A stretch of 64,000 nucleotides of DNA. Source: Rhodoligotrophos sp. CJ14 (lineage in GTDB: Bacteria; Pseudomonadota; Alphaproteobacteria; Rhizobiales; Im1). The stretch spans positions 3,067,516 through 3,131,515 of the forward strand of contig NZ_CP133319.1 in the NCBI RefSeq assembly GCF_038811545.1, in the 5' to 3' direction. The translations under genes were made by a program, and so were the position numbers. The notes below the pieces were generated by a model. It made no database searches and had not been told where the DNA came from. It worked only from the letters and a program-made list of their open reading frames with translations. Shown piece by piece: positions 27,826 to 36,190 of the stretch (position 1 is its first letter; each line of letters begins with the position of its first letter).

Positions 27826-28464
27826 ATGCCAGCTCTCACGCGTCGCGGCGCCATGGTCGCCATGGGAGGCGCGGCTCTCGCAGTGCCTCTCATGCAACGC
27901 TCCGCCCTCGCGCAACACGCCGACGTTTCGAAGGAAATGATTCTCAATGACCCCGCGGCCCCGGTTTCCGGAGACCCCCGCGGCGACCTGACGATCGTGG
28001 CCTTCCTCGACTACAACTGCCCCTACTGCAAGAAGTCCGCGCCCGACCTTGCTCGCGTCGTGAAGGAAGACGGCAAGATCCGCCTCGTCTACAAGGATTG
28101 GCCGGTGATCCGGCCGACCTCGATCGATGGCGCGACCATGGCGCTCGCCGCCAAATATCAGGGCAAATACGAGGTTGCGCACCACGCGCTGATGGGCATT
28201 CCCGGGGTCGGCGTCCCAAGGGAGAAAATGCGCGAAGGTCTGGAGGCCGCGGGCATCGACATGCGCCGCCTCGACGCGGACATGACAGCCAAGGCAGCTG
28301 AAATCGACGCCATCATCAAGCGCAACATGGCGCAGGCCGATGCCATCGGTTTCTCGGGCACGCCAGCCTACCTCATTGGGCCCTTCCAGACTTCGACCCT
28401 GGACTATCAAGGCTTCAAACTGGCTGTGGCGGACGCGCGAAAGCGGCAGGCAGAGGGACAGTGA
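27826..28464 (+). CDS. DsbA-family periplasmic thiol oxidoreductase
   Basis: A 212-residue exported thioredoxin-fold protein. The leader has TRRGAM and a hydrophobic stretch ending SALA, compatible with Sec or Tat export. Active site FLDYNCPYCKK (Cys65/Cys68) and cis-proline loop GFSGTPAYLIG. It resembles the DsbA-like/BdbD and ScsC groups rather than E. coli DsbA (CPHC). ATG 27826 follows a GAAAGGAGAT site. Divergent from the two-component genes with box 1 between them, so it is a probable direct target. Confidence 0.9.
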   Translation: MPALTRRGAMVAMGGAALAVPLMQRSALAQHADVSKEMILNDPAAPVSGDPRGDLTIVAFLDYNCPYCKKSAPDLARVVKEDGKIRLVYKDWPVIRPTSIDGATMALAAKYQGKYEVAHHALMGIPGVGVPREKMREGLEAAGIDMRRLDADMTAKAAEIDAIIKRNMAQADAIGFSGTPAYLIGPFQTSTLDYQGFKLAVADARKRQAEGQ

Positions 28465-28489
28465 GACGAACACGTGCTCACCACCCCCG

Positions 28490-28860
28490 CTCGCGATGTT
28501 TGCTGTCGATCCTGCTGCCTTTGATCTTGCCGATCGCGACGGTCAGCGGGCACGAGCCATAGCCGTCATAGGCCTTCGGAAACGACTTGCCATCGCAGGC
28601 GGACAGGAGGTTGGCCACCACGGAAGACTGAAGCCGCACGGCTGCAGCCGTCTGGGCATTTGCCGTCGAGACCGCATCCCTGCCCGGCTGGTACGAATGC
28701 GTCTCCGAGGGCTCCGCGACGGCGATGTCGAGATCACGCCTCGGTCGCTTGAACTCGCAACGGCTATACCGGCGGCTCCTCCACCGACGATGATGATGTG
28801 GTGCTTGAGCTGCAGCGCCTTCGGCTCCTGCGGATGCACGGCAGCTTCCATTGAATTTTC
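28490..28860 (-). pseudogene. sqr: Sulfide:quinone oxidoreductase relic
   Basis: Shattered remains of an SQR. The FAD-binding start HHIIIVGGGAAGIAVASS is followed, after a frameshift near 28750, by RRDLDIAVAEPSETHSYQPG. A large internal deletion then removes the catalytic cysteine region, and the reading joins the C-terminal part AQTAAAVRLQ ... FPKAYDGYGSCPLTVAIGKI. The rest of the C-terminus is lost near 28520. Sequence order and strand fit one ancestral gene divergent from the DUF442 gene. It implies this cluster once oxidised sulfide directly. Confidence 0.8.
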
Positions 28861-28933
28861 CCATTTTCAGATCGTTACTTCTGATTTTATGTAACTGTGT
28901 AATCCATGTCGACAATAGTCAAGCAGGCATCCC

Positions 28934-29377
28934 ATGGAGCTCATTCCGGTCACAGAGAAGTTTTCCGTCGCGGGGCAACTTCAGCCCGACGATTTCGCTA
29001 AGTTGCGTCGCCTCGGGTTCAGGAGCGTCATCAACAATCGTCCCGACGGCGAGGACCCGTCACAGCCGGGAACCGATGTGGAAGAAGCGGCGGCCAGGGC
29101 GGCCGGTCTCGACTACGTGTTCATCCCCGTCACCAGCACCTTGATGACGGCGGACGATGCTCGCCGTTTCGCCGAAGCCATCGTCGCGTCGGACGGCCCC
29201 GTCCTGGCGCATTGCCATTCCGGCGCGCGTTCCTTCTACATGTGGGTGCTGGCCGGCGACGCGGACGTTCCGGGATTCAAGAATGACAAGTTCGTCGCCA
29301 CGGCGAGCGGGACCGCACCGGACCACGCCCAAGTCCGGATCGCTGTGAGTCGAGGTCCAGCCAAACCAACGATGTAG
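28934..29377 (+). CDS. DUF442 / TIGR01244-type sulfur transferase-like protein, second copy
   Basis: A 147-residue paralogue of the 4460-4888 protein: FRSVINNRPDGEDPSQPG and P-loop AHCHSGARSFYMW with both the leading His and the nucleophile Cys, a more canonical CX5R loop than the first copy. The last ~35 residues (after VPGFKNDKF) do not resemble the family and may be read-through from a rearranged junction. ATG 28934 lies 75 bases from the SQR relic, suggesting a former divergent sqr/DUF442 pair. Confidence 0.75.
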   Translation: MELIPVTEKFSVAGQLQPDDFAKLRRLGFRSVINNRPDGEDPSQPGTDVEEAAARAAGLDYVFIPVTSTLMTADDARRFAEAIVASDGPVLAHCHSGARSFYMWVLAGDADVPGFKNDKFVATASGTAPDHAQVRIAVSRGPAKPTM

Positions 29378-29606
29378 GGTTTCTTCGATCCTCGCACTTG
29401 AGGCCGTCCGGTGCGTCGCCGGCGATCCGGCGATCAGATCATGCGCCATCATCGATCCGGTCCTCGCCTGCGCCGAGAAGCCCGGAGCTGCCAGGACCGA
29501 ACACGCCGACGGGATCCTCGCCAATTCGTCGAGCAGGTCCTGATGGTTGAATGTATTTTCGACACCCAACCGCGCACGGCGTCCACCTGCGGAGGCCGCC
29601 GTCTCT

Positions 29607-29623
29607 CCTAATGCTGTCTTAAG
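29607..29623. promoter_or_regulatory. PmrA/QseB-like box 2 (before the dsbG-like gene)
   Basis: CCTAATGCTGTCTTAAG: a degenerate first half (CCTAAT) and a perfect second half CTTAAG with N5 spacing, 50 bases before the lipoprotein start. The preceding 29378-29606 shows no gene I recognise. Confidence 0.55.
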
Positions 29624-29673
29624 CTGGCAGGGAGAGGACGCCAACGTTCTGAGTTTTGCACGCGACGGTCTCA

Positions 29674-30471
29674 ATGGGCATGATCGAATTGAAGAAGCTT
29701 CTGCTCGCTGCCGCTTTCGCAGCGAGCCTCGCAGGCTGCAATGACGACAGCGGCACGGCCTCGGCAGATGCTGGCCGTGAGGGGGAGGCGGTCTTGCAGG
29801 CTCTCGAGGAACGGGGCCTGGCCGTCCACGGTCCTCTCGATGTCCCGGGAGGATTGAGCGCATTCGCCGCGAGCTCGGGCACGCAGCCGGTGGCCATCTA
29901 TGTCATGCCGGACTCCAACTACGCGCTGATCGGCGCGCTGATCGATGCGCGCGGCAGTTCCGTCGCTGACGCCGAGTTAAATCGGGTGGCGAGCGAACCG
30001 ATCGAGCGCGAGGCTTGGGCAGCGCTCGAGGCCGCGGCCTGGGTTCAGGACGGAAACCCCAATGCGGAGCGCGTCGTCTATGTGTTCACCGATGCGAACT
30101 GCCCGTACTGTAACCAGCTATGGCGCTCGGCGCGTCCATGGGTGGAGGCCGGCAAGATCCAGCTACGTCATATCATGGTCGGCGTGATCCGCGCCGATTC
30201 TGCCGGGAAGGCGGCCGCGATCCTGGAAGCATCCGATCAGCAGGCCGCGCTCACTCAGAATGAACTGAACCATGCCAGCGGCGGCATCGCCCCTCTTGCG
30301 ACCATATCCGCCGACACCAACGCCAAACTCAACAGCAATGTCGAGTTGATGAGGCGGCTGGGCTTCAGCGGCACGCCGGGGCTCGTTTCCAGAGGCAGCG
30401 ACGGTTCCCTCAACGTGCAGGCCGGCGCCCCCCGGGGAACCGCCCTCGAGACCGTGTTCGGGCCGCTTTAG
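29674..30471 (+). CDS. DsbG/DsbC-like lipoprotein thiol isomerase
   Basis: A 265-residue protein with a lipoprotein leader (LLLAAAFAASLAGC), then a dimerisation-like N-domain and a thioredoxin fold with VVYVFTDANCPYCNQLW. The cis-proline loop is FSGTPGLVSRG. It matches DsbG/DsbC architecture: a periplasmic disulfide isomerase or sulfenic-acid reductase, here membrane-anchored by lipid. Start is uncertain: ATG 29674 or 29680 (MIELKK). Box 2 lies upstream and dsbD, its usual reductant, is the next gene. Confidence 0.87.
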   Translation: MGMIELKKLLLAAAFAASLAGCNDDSGTASADAGREGEAVLQALEERGLAVHGPLDVPGGLSAFAASSGTQPVAIYVMPDSNYALIGALIDARGSSVADAELNRVASEPIEREAWAALEAAAWVQDGNPNAERVVYVFTDANCPYCNQLWRSARPWVEAGKIQLRHIMVGVIRADSAGKAAAILEASDQQAALTQNELNHASGGIAPLATISADTNAKLNSNVELMRRLGFSGTPGLVSRGSDGSLNVQAGAPRGTALETVFGPL

Positions 30472-30516
30472 GCCGTATCGGTCGCCGTCGTGCGGCGTCA
30501 GCAGAGCCGCGCACCT

Positions 30517-30533
30517 CTTAAGCCTGCCTTAAG
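30517..30533. promoter_or_regulatory. PmrA/QseB-like box 3 (before dsbD)
   Basis: CTTAAGCCTGCCTTAAG, perfect two half-sites with N5, 44 bases before the dsbD ATG. Confidence 0.78.
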
Positions 30534-30577
30534 CTGCCGATCAGACCTCTCCCGCCCGTGTCACATGAAGCGGGAGC

Positions 30578-32437
30578 ATGCCGTTGCCTTCGAGAACTAT
30601 CTGGTCCGTCCTTGTCGCGGTGCTGATGATTGCGATTGCCGCGATATCCACGCCGGCATCTGCGCAGGTGACGTCCACGGGAGGGATGCCGCTCCCCGTC
30701 GATCAGGCGTTCCAGCTCTCTGCGACGCGCGAAGGCGACGAGGGCGTCCGGCTGCAATGGACGATCGCGTCAGGCTACTACCTCTATCATGATAAATTCG
30801 GCGTCACGCAGGGCGCGTCCGACCTCGCGATGCCCGAACTCCAGGGCAACGGTCAAAGCAAAGACGATCCGACATTCGGCCCATCCACCGTCTTCCATGA
30901 CCACGTCGCCGCCGTGGTTCCTCTCGGAGCCTCGGCATCCGGCCCGCTCGAAGTCCACTATCAGGGATGTCAGGACAACGGCATCTGCTACCCGCCGATC
31001 GTCCGACATGTCGATGTCACGACGCTCGCCGTGACCGATCCGCAGCAACGCGCACCGGCAACCCAGGCTCATGAATGGACAGCTCCCATTTCGGGGGCGC
31101 CGGCGCTAGCGAGCGGCGTCACCATCGCGGCGGATAATGGCGGCTTGATCGGCTCGCTGCTCAAAGACGGCGGCGTCGCGATGGTGCTGGCAAGCTTCCT
31201 GATGTTCGGCGTGCTGCTCGCCTTCACCCCTTGCGTGTTCCCGATGTACCCGATCCTCGCCGGAGCGATCGCGCGTCAGGGCGACTCGGTCACAGCGGTC
31301 AGGGGGTTCAACCTGTCGCTCGCCTATGTCTTGGCCATGGCGACCGCCTTCGGGCTCCTCGGCGTGGTCGCCGCCTGGTCGGGCCAGAACCTGCAGATGG
31401 CGCTTCAGTCTCCGCTCGCCATCGGCGCCGTCTCGATCCTGTTCGTCATCCTCGCCCTGTCCATGTTTGGCCTGTTCGAATTGCAGCTGCCATCGGCCTG
31501 GGTGAACGCCATCGGCCGTATCGGACAGGGTGATCGCGGGTCGCTGGCCTCGGCCGCACTGCTTGGCTTCACCTCCGCGCTGATCGTCGGACCGTGCGTC
31601 ACCGCACCGCTCGCCGGTGCGCTGATCTATATCGCGCAGACCGGCGACGTGGCGCTTGGCGCCGCATCGCTCTTCGCGCTCGGCCTCGGCAAGGGCATTC
31701 CGCTGATTGCCTTCGGCACGCTCGGTCCGAAAGCCTTGCCCAAGGCCGGGGCGTGGATGACCTCGGTGCGCCAGGCGTTCGGCTTCGTGTTCGTGGCCAC
31801 CGCGATCTGGATGGTCTCGCGCCTCATCCCCGCCGAGGCCGCTCTTGCGCTCTGGGCCCTCTTTGCCATTGGTCTTGCGGTGTGGCTCGGAGCCTTCGAT
31901 TCGCTCGGGCCCGACGCACCAGGGCGACGCCGGACCGCCAAGGCCGCCGGCATCGCCGCAGCCCTCTACGGCATCGTGCTCGCGGTCGGCGCCGCCAGCG
32001 GGGCCAATGACCCTTTCCGTCCCCTGAGCAACCTCACCGCGAACACGAGGGGCGGCGCCGGTTCTGCGCAAGCGCTGGCTTTCCGAAACGCGGCGACCCC
32101 GGCCGAGCTGCGAACCGGGCTTGCCGCAGGCAACGGCAAGCCCAGCCTCCTCTATGTCACGGCCGACTGGTGCATCACCTGCGCGGTCATCGATCGCAGC
32201 ATTCTTTCCGATCCCGCCGTCCAGTCCACGCTCGCCCGCTTCAATCTCATCAAGCTCGACGTCAGCGCCAACACGCCCGACCAGCGCCAGATCATGCAGA
32301 GCCTTCAGGTCGTCGGTCCACCGACGATGATCTTCGTCGGTCCCGAGGGACAGGAGGCAACGGGAACCCGCCTCGTCGGCGACGTGACCAAGGCGACCTT
32401 GTGGGCCTCGGTCGAGCGTACGGGCCTGGTCCAATGA
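30578..32437 (+). CDS. dsbD: Thiol:disulfide interchange protein DsbD
   Basis: A 619-residue three-domain electron relay carrying reductant from cytosolic thioredoxin to periplasmic thiols. Signal peptide to about residue 29; alpha domain with YQGCQDNGICYPP; eight-helix beta domain with TPCVFPMYPILAGAI and GPCVTAPLAGALIY; C-terminal gamma thioredoxin domain with VTADWCITCAVID. All six redox cysteines appear present. It should reduce the DsbG-like and TlpA-like proteins encoded on either side. It overlaps the next gene by four bases. Confidence 0.95.
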   Translation: MPLPSRTIWSVLVAVLMIAIAAISTPASAQVTSTGGMPLPVDQAFQLSATREGDEGVRLQWTIASGYYLYHDKFGVTQGASDLAMPELQGNGQSKDDPTFGPSTVFHDHVAAVVPLGASASGPLEVHYQGCQDNGICYPPIVRHVDVTTLAVTDPQQRAPATQAHEWTAPISGAPALASGVTIAADNGGLIGSLLKDGGVAMVLASFLMFGVLLAFTPCVFPMYPILAGAIARQGDSVTAVRGFNLSLAYVLAMATAFGLLGVVAAWSGQNLQMALQSPLAIGAVSILFVILALSMFGLFELQLPSAWVNAIGRIGQGDRGSLASAALLGFTSALIVGPCVTAPLAGALIYIAQTGDVALGAASLFALGLGKGIPLIAFGTLGPKALPKAGAWMTSVRQAFGFVFVATAIWMVSRLIPAEAALALWALFAIGLAVWLGAFDSLGPDAPGRRRTAKAAGIAAALYGIVLAVGAASGANDPFRPLSNLTANTRGGAGSAQALAFRNAATPAELRTGLAAGNGKPSLLYVTADWCITCAVIDRSILSDPAVQSTLARFNLIKLDVSANTPDQRQIMQSLQVVGPPTMIFVGPEGQEATGTRLVGDVTKATLWASVERTGLVQ

Positions 32438-33237
32438 ACGCCATCAGCATCGGCCCGTTCGTCTTCGCCGCGGCGCAGTTCGCGGCCATTCTCGGCATTT
32501 TCGCCTTCACGATCACAACGTCGATCCTGGCACGCCGCGTCGACCCGCTGATCGGCCGCTGGTCGACATGGGCGTTGATCGGCGGCCTGATCGCGGCGCG
32601 GCTCGGGCATGTCGGCCTGCATTGGCAAAGCTTCATCGCAGAGCCGTGGCGAGTGATCGCATTCTGGCAAGGCGGCTTCGAGCCGGTCGCCGGTCTGATC
32701 GGCGTCGCCATCATCAGCGCTTTCTTCATTCGTTCCCTCAAGACCGGTGCGGCAGCCGCAGGCGCGCTTGGCCTCAGCCTTGTCGTCTGGATCGGCGTCA
32801 CGCAACTCACCCAGGCGACTCTCGGCCAGCCTGCGCCGACCGTCGCCCTGCAACAGATCGACGGCCCGCCGCTTGCCGTTAGCGACGTCGCCGGCAAGCC
32901 GGCCGTTATCAATCTCTGGGCGAGCTGGTGCCCGCCCTGCCGCAGGGAAATGCCATTGCTTGCCGAGATCGCCGCAAGCAGGGACGACGTCGCCTTCCTC
33001 TTCGTCAATCAGGGCGAAGGCTCGGACACGATCCGCTCCTATCTCGCATCCGAGAATCTCAAGCTCGATCGCGTACTGCTCGATCAGTCGATGCAGATCC
33101 CGCGGCACTACGGGACGATGGGGCTTCCCATCACCCTTTTCCTCAGAGCCGACGGAACCCTCGCGTCCATGCATATGGGCGAAATCTCCCGGGAAGCCCT
33201 TAACGCCAATATCGAGAAAATGACGGGTCCGACATGA
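32434..33237 (+). CDS. TlpA-like membrane-anchored thioredoxin
   Basis: A 267-residue protein with four to five N-terminal membrane helices (residues 5-130), a layout like the Lgt-like/TlpA fusions seen next to dsbD, then a periplasmic TlpA/ResA domain with NLWASWCPPCRREMP and cis-proline MGLPITLFL. TlpA-type proteins reduce cytochrome c haem-binding cysteines or the copper chaperones of cytochrome oxidases. Several c-type cytochromes and a cbb3-type oxidase are encoded 3-10 kb downstream. ATGA overlap with dsbD makes it the natural electron acceptor of DsbD. Confidence 0.9.
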   Translation: MNAISIGPFVFAAAQFAAILGIFAFTITTSILARRVDPLIGRWSTWALIGGLIAARLGHVGLHWQSFIAEPWRVIAFWQGGFEPVAGLIGVAIISAFFIRSLKTGAAAAGALGLSLVVWIGVTQLTQATLGQPAPTVALQQIDGPPLAVSDVAGKPAVINLWASWCPPCRREMPLLAEIAASRDDVAFLFVNQGEGSDTIRSYLASENLKLDRVLLDQSMQIPRHYGTMGLPITLFLRADGTLASMHMGEISREALNANIEKMTGPT

Positions 33238-33344
33238 CGCCGGTGGTTCCGATGCAAATCGCGGCCGGTCCGCTGCCCTTCACCCCCAAAGTTGAACCAT
33301 CCGCCTTCCTCGATCCGGGCGCGGCCAACGATGCGTAACGACCA

Positions 33345-33956
33345 ATGATTTCGTCTAGGAAAAGCGGCGCGTTCTTCACCCTGCTGGTCAGCCTCGTTGT
33401 GGCCGGTTGCACCACGACGACATCCACATCTGTCACCCAGGCGCGCGATCGCTCACAACCCGCCGCTGGGATCGAGGCTTCCAGGGTCGATCCGAAGAAC
33501 CGGCGACAACAGGTGGACTATCGCACGCCGCATGCCCCGGGAACGATCATCGTCGATACGACAAATCGCTTCATCTATCTGGTGCAGGAAAACGGAAAGG
33601 CGATGCGTTACGGGGTCGGCGTCGGTCGCGAAGGACTCGCGTTCACAGGCACGGCCAATATTGGTCTCAAGCGCGAATGGCCGCGCTGGACGCCGACACC
33701 CAACATGATCGCTCGCGAGCCCGAACGATATGCGCGCTGGGCCGCCGGGATGGAGGGCGGACCGAACAATCCTCTCGGCGCGCGGGCGCTCTACCTTTAC
33801 AAGGACGGTAAGGACACGCTGTTTCGCATCCACGGCACCAATGAGCCGCACACCATCGGCCATGCCGTCTCGTCCGGCTGCATCCGCATGTTGAATCAGG
33901 ACGTCATCGACCTCTATCGTCGCGTCCCGGCAGGATCGAAAGTCGTTGTGCTGTAG
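33345..33956 (+). CDS. L,D-transpeptidase (YkuD) lipoprotein
   Basis: A 203-residue lipoprotein: leader LLVSLVVAGC, then a YkuD domain with GTIIVDTTNRFIYLV, RIHGTNEPHTIGHAVSSGCIRM (catalytic His and Cys in the SSGCIRM motif). It would form 3-3 peptidoglycan cross-links or attach envelope proteins. Its catalytic cysteine must stay reduced in the periplasm; in E. coli, DsbG protects the single cysteine of the L,D-transpeptidases YbiS, ErfK and YnhG. That gives a concrete reason for sitting beside dsbG and dsbD. Confidence 0.92.
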   Translation: MISSRKSGAFFTLLVSLVVAGCTTTTSTSVTQARDRSQPAAGIEASRVDPKNRRQQVDYRTPHAPGTIIVDTTNRFIYLVQENGKAMRYGVGVGREGLAFTGTANIGLKREWPRWTPTPNMIAREPERYARWAAGMEGGPNNPLGARALYLYKDGKDTLFRIHGTNEPHTIGHAVSSGCIRMLNQDVIDLYRRVPAGSKVVVL

Positions 33957-34025
33957 CCGCGTTGGCATAGTCAATCATTTGGAACGGACGCCTCCCATTC
34001 CAACGATCCGGAGGCCTTCAAAGCA

Positions 34026-34682
34026 ATGGGGTTTCGTAAAATGGAGATCAATTGGGACAGCAGATTCGAACGTGAGGACTATCTCTTCGGGACCGAGCCA
34101 AACGCTTTTCTTGCCTCGCAGGCCTTCCGGCTGCAACCTGGAATGAAGGCGCTTGCGGTCGCCGACGGAGAGGGGCGCAACGGCGTCTGGCTCGCCGAGC
34201 GCGGGCTCGACGTCGTTTCGTTCGATGCCTCAACGGTCGCGCTTGCAAAGGCGCGGGACCTCGCCCGCCGACGCGACGTGACCTTGCAGACCGTGCATTC
34301 CGATCTTGCCAAGTGGGAGTGGGAACCCGAAACCTACGACGTCGTCGCCGCGATCTTCGTGCAGTTCGCACCGCCCGATTTGCGCAAGACGATGTTTGAA
34401 GGCTTCCACACATGCCTGAAGCCTGGCGGAATTCTGATCATGCAGGGATATCGCGTCGAACAGCTTCGCTACGGCACCGGTGGCCCGCCGCACGCCGATC
34501 ATCTCTACACGAAGGATATGCTGATCCGGTCATTCGGACATTGGGAAATCCGATACCTTCAGGAGCATGACAGCGTGATCGAGGAAGGAGCCGGGCATTC
34601 CGGCATATCGGCCCTGATCGATCTCGTTGCCGAAAAGGCAAGACATGATGTCCTGCCGCTCCCCTCATTGAAGGCCGCGTAG
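34026..34682 (+). CDS. Class I SAM-dependent methyltransferase (TehB-like)
   Basis: A 218-residue cytosolic methyltransferase. Opening INWDSRFEREDYLFGTEPN, SAM-binding motif I as ALAVADGEGRNGVWLAERG, motif II FDASTVALAKAR, and DVVAAIFVQFAPPDLRK. The short form and N-terminal pattern resemble TehB/thiopurine-type enzymes that methylate metalloids or thiols. A GGAGG site precedes ATG 34026; ATG 34041 is possible. The substrate is unknown. Its place among thiol genes makes a sulfur or metalloid substrate plausible. Confidence 0.82.
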   Translation: MGFRKMEINWDSRFEREDYLFGTEPNAFLASQAFRLQPGMKALAVADGEGRNGVWLAERGLDVVSFDASTVALAKARDLARRRDVTLQTVHSDLAKWEWEPETYDVVAAIFVQFAPPDLRKTMFEGFHTCLKPGGILIMQGYRVEQLRYGTGGPPHADHLYTKDMLIRSFGHWEIRYLQEHDSVIEEGAGHSGISALIDLVAEKARHDVLPLPSLKAA

Positions 34683-34736
34683 ACGGATTGCATAGCGATG
34701 TCGTAGCTCGTGACGTCATCGCGCATCGGGCGCCAC

Positions 34737-35480
34737 CTAGCCAACCGCCAGATACGACATCATTGGGTCGGGGATGACGACGATCGGGCTGCCATCGCGA
34801 ACCTCGTCATGGAGATGGATGACATCCTGATTGAGCAGCCGGATGCAGCCGGACGAGACGGCATGGCCGATCGAAAAGGCCTCAGGCGTGCCGTGCAGCC
34901 GATAGAGCGTGTCGCGCCCGCCTTCATGAATGTAAAGCGCGCGCGAGCCAAGCGGGTTGTTGAGTCCGGGGTCCATTCCGCCATTTGCGATGCTGTACGG
35001 CTCCAGCTCGGGCTGGCGGGCGACCATGCTGTCGGGCGGCGTCCAACGCGGCCATTTGCGCTTATAGGCGACGATCGCGCGCCCCGACCATGCAAAGCCT
35101 TCGCGGCCGACGCCGATGCCATAACGCGTCGCGCGGCCCTCCGGCTTCACATGGTAGAGGTACTTGCCAGGCGTATCGACGATCAGCGTTCCTGGCCCCT
35201 CCTCTGTCGGATAGTCGACCTCCGTCCGCCAGAAGCGGCGATCGACCTGGGAGACGTCGACCTCGGGAATGGGGAACGGCTCGTTCGGCATCGCCGTATA
35301 CATCAGCGGAACCGCGGGTTCCGGCTCGACCTTGACAACTGGCGCCATCATCGGGACCGGCTGGCGTGTCGATACGCAGCCCGCCAGTGTAAAGGCGCTG
35401 GCGCCGACCAGAAATGCGCGCCGTGCCAGCGGCCTGGAAAGTGTCGTTTTACTCAATTGTCTCTCAGCCTTCCGAATCAT
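34737..35480 (-). CDS. L,D-transpeptidase (YkuD) lipoprotein, second copy
   Basis: A 247-residue paralogue of the 33345 protein on the opposite strand. The leader combines a twin-arginine-like RRAFLVG with a lipobox ASAFTLAGC. YkuD domain: GTLIVDTPGKYLYHV, RLHGTPEAFSIGHAVSSGCIRLLNQDV. The two copies share WPRWTPP/WPRWTPT and NNPLGSRALYI/NNPLGARALYL blocks, so they are diverged duplicates. Its start is 32 bases from box 4, which it shares with the divergent thioredoxin-like gene. Confidence 0.9.
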   Translation of the reverse strand: MIRKAERQLSKTTLSRPLARRAFLVGASAFTLAGCVSTRQPVPMMAPVVKVEPEPAVPLMYTAMPNEPFPIPEVDVSQVDRRFWRTEVDYPTEEGPGTLIVDTPGKYLYHVKPEGRATRYGIGVGREGFAWSGRAIVAYKRKWPRWTPPDSMVARQPELEPYSIANGGMDPGLNNPLGSRALYIHEGGRDTLYRLHGTPEAFSIGHAVSSGCIRLLNQDVIHLHDEVRDGSPIVVIPDPMMSYLAVG

Positions 35481-35512
35481 TCCGGTTCAGAACGCTCAAA
35501 CGTCAGGGCCAC

Positions 35513-35529
35513 CTTAAGCCTGCCTTAAG
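35513..35529. promoter_or_regulatory. PmrA/QseB-like box 4 (divergent promoter)
   Basis: CTTAAGCCTGCCTTAAG, identical to box 3, 32 bases before the second L,D-transpeptidase start and 40 bases before the thioredoxin-like gene at 35570. Confidence 0.78.
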
Positions 35530-35569
35530 ACGGGAACTCACCGTTGCCTCGAACAACGGAGAGCCACAG

Positions 35570-36097
35570 ATGCTGATTTCGACCTGGAAGCTGGCAGACA
35601 TTCACCGGAACGATCAGGGCGCGGGTGCCTGCGGTCATCGTCCGTCCCGGTCCGCGATCGTCGCAACGCGGCGTCAGCTCCTGATCGGAGCTCTCAGCGT
35701 CGCGGCCGCTACCAGCCTTGCCGTTCCTGCCGGGGCCGCGGTCCTGACCGTCACCAACCTCGACCAATACCGAGGCGGTCTTGCACGCCTCGCTCCGCGC
35801 TACCGGACCGCGCTCGTCGACATTGGCGCGGAATGGTGCGCCTTCTGCAAGACCATTGATCAGAAGATCCTCCCGGACCCCGGCGTCCGGCGAGCCATGG
35901 AGCGAATTGCGCTGATCAAGGTCGACGTGACCAGAATGGGCCAGTCCAGCCGCGAGCTCCTTCGATACCTGCGCGCCGACGGGCCCCCAACGCTCTTCGT
36001 CGTGCAGACTGCGAGCGGACGTGAATTCTCAGGCACGCGATCCGTCGGAGCCTTTCGAGCGAGTGACCTCGTCCGGCGCCTGCGCCCGTTCGCCTGA
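35570..36097 (+). CDS. Exported thioredoxin-like protein (DsbD-gamma-like)
   Basis: A 175-residue protein with a long N-terminus ending in a twin-arginine-type leader (TRRQLLIGALSVAAATSLAV) and cleavage-like AGA. The thioredoxin domain carries DIGAEWCAFCKTIDQKIL and the cis-proline segment DGPPTLFVVQTASG, closest to the DsbD gamma domain and thioredoxin_7 proteins. Likely a periplasmic reductase fed by DsbD. Start ATG 35570 is preceded by GGAGAG. Box 4 upstream ties it to the two-component regulon. Confidence 0.85.
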   Translation: MLISTWKLADIHRNDQGAGACGHRPSRSAIVATRRQLLIGALSVAAATSLAVPAGAAVLTVTNLDQYRGGLARLAPRYRTALVDIGAEWCAFCKTIDQKILPDPGVRRAMERIALIKVDVTRMGQSSRELLRYLRADGPPTLFVVQTASGREFSGTRSVGAFRASDLVRRLRPFA

Positions 36098-36128
36098 CAT
36101 CGATACCGGTTTCAAGACATGCGGGAGC

Positions 36129-36142
36129 TTGATTGAGATCAA
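36129..36142. promoter_or_regulatory. FNR/FixK-type box upstream of the cytochrome/tsdA operon
   Basis: TTGATTGAGATCAA, a perfect TTGAT-N4-ATCAA palindrome, 46 bases before the triheme cytochrome start. Matches low-oxygen activation by an FNR/FixK/ANR protein. Confidence 0.8.
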
Positions 36143-36175
36143 CGCGTGCGTTGGGTCGCTCATGATACTTACATA

Positions 36176-36190
36176 ATTACTGAAAGTAAT
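36176..36190. promoter_or_regulatory. Inverted repeat overlapping a start codon
   Basis: ATTAC-TGAAA-GTAAT, a perfect 5-bp inverted repeat whose right arm includes the A and T of ATG 36189. It could be a repressor site or an mRNA hairpin hiding the start. If translation really begins at GTG 36201, it is simply in the leader. Confidence 0.4.
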
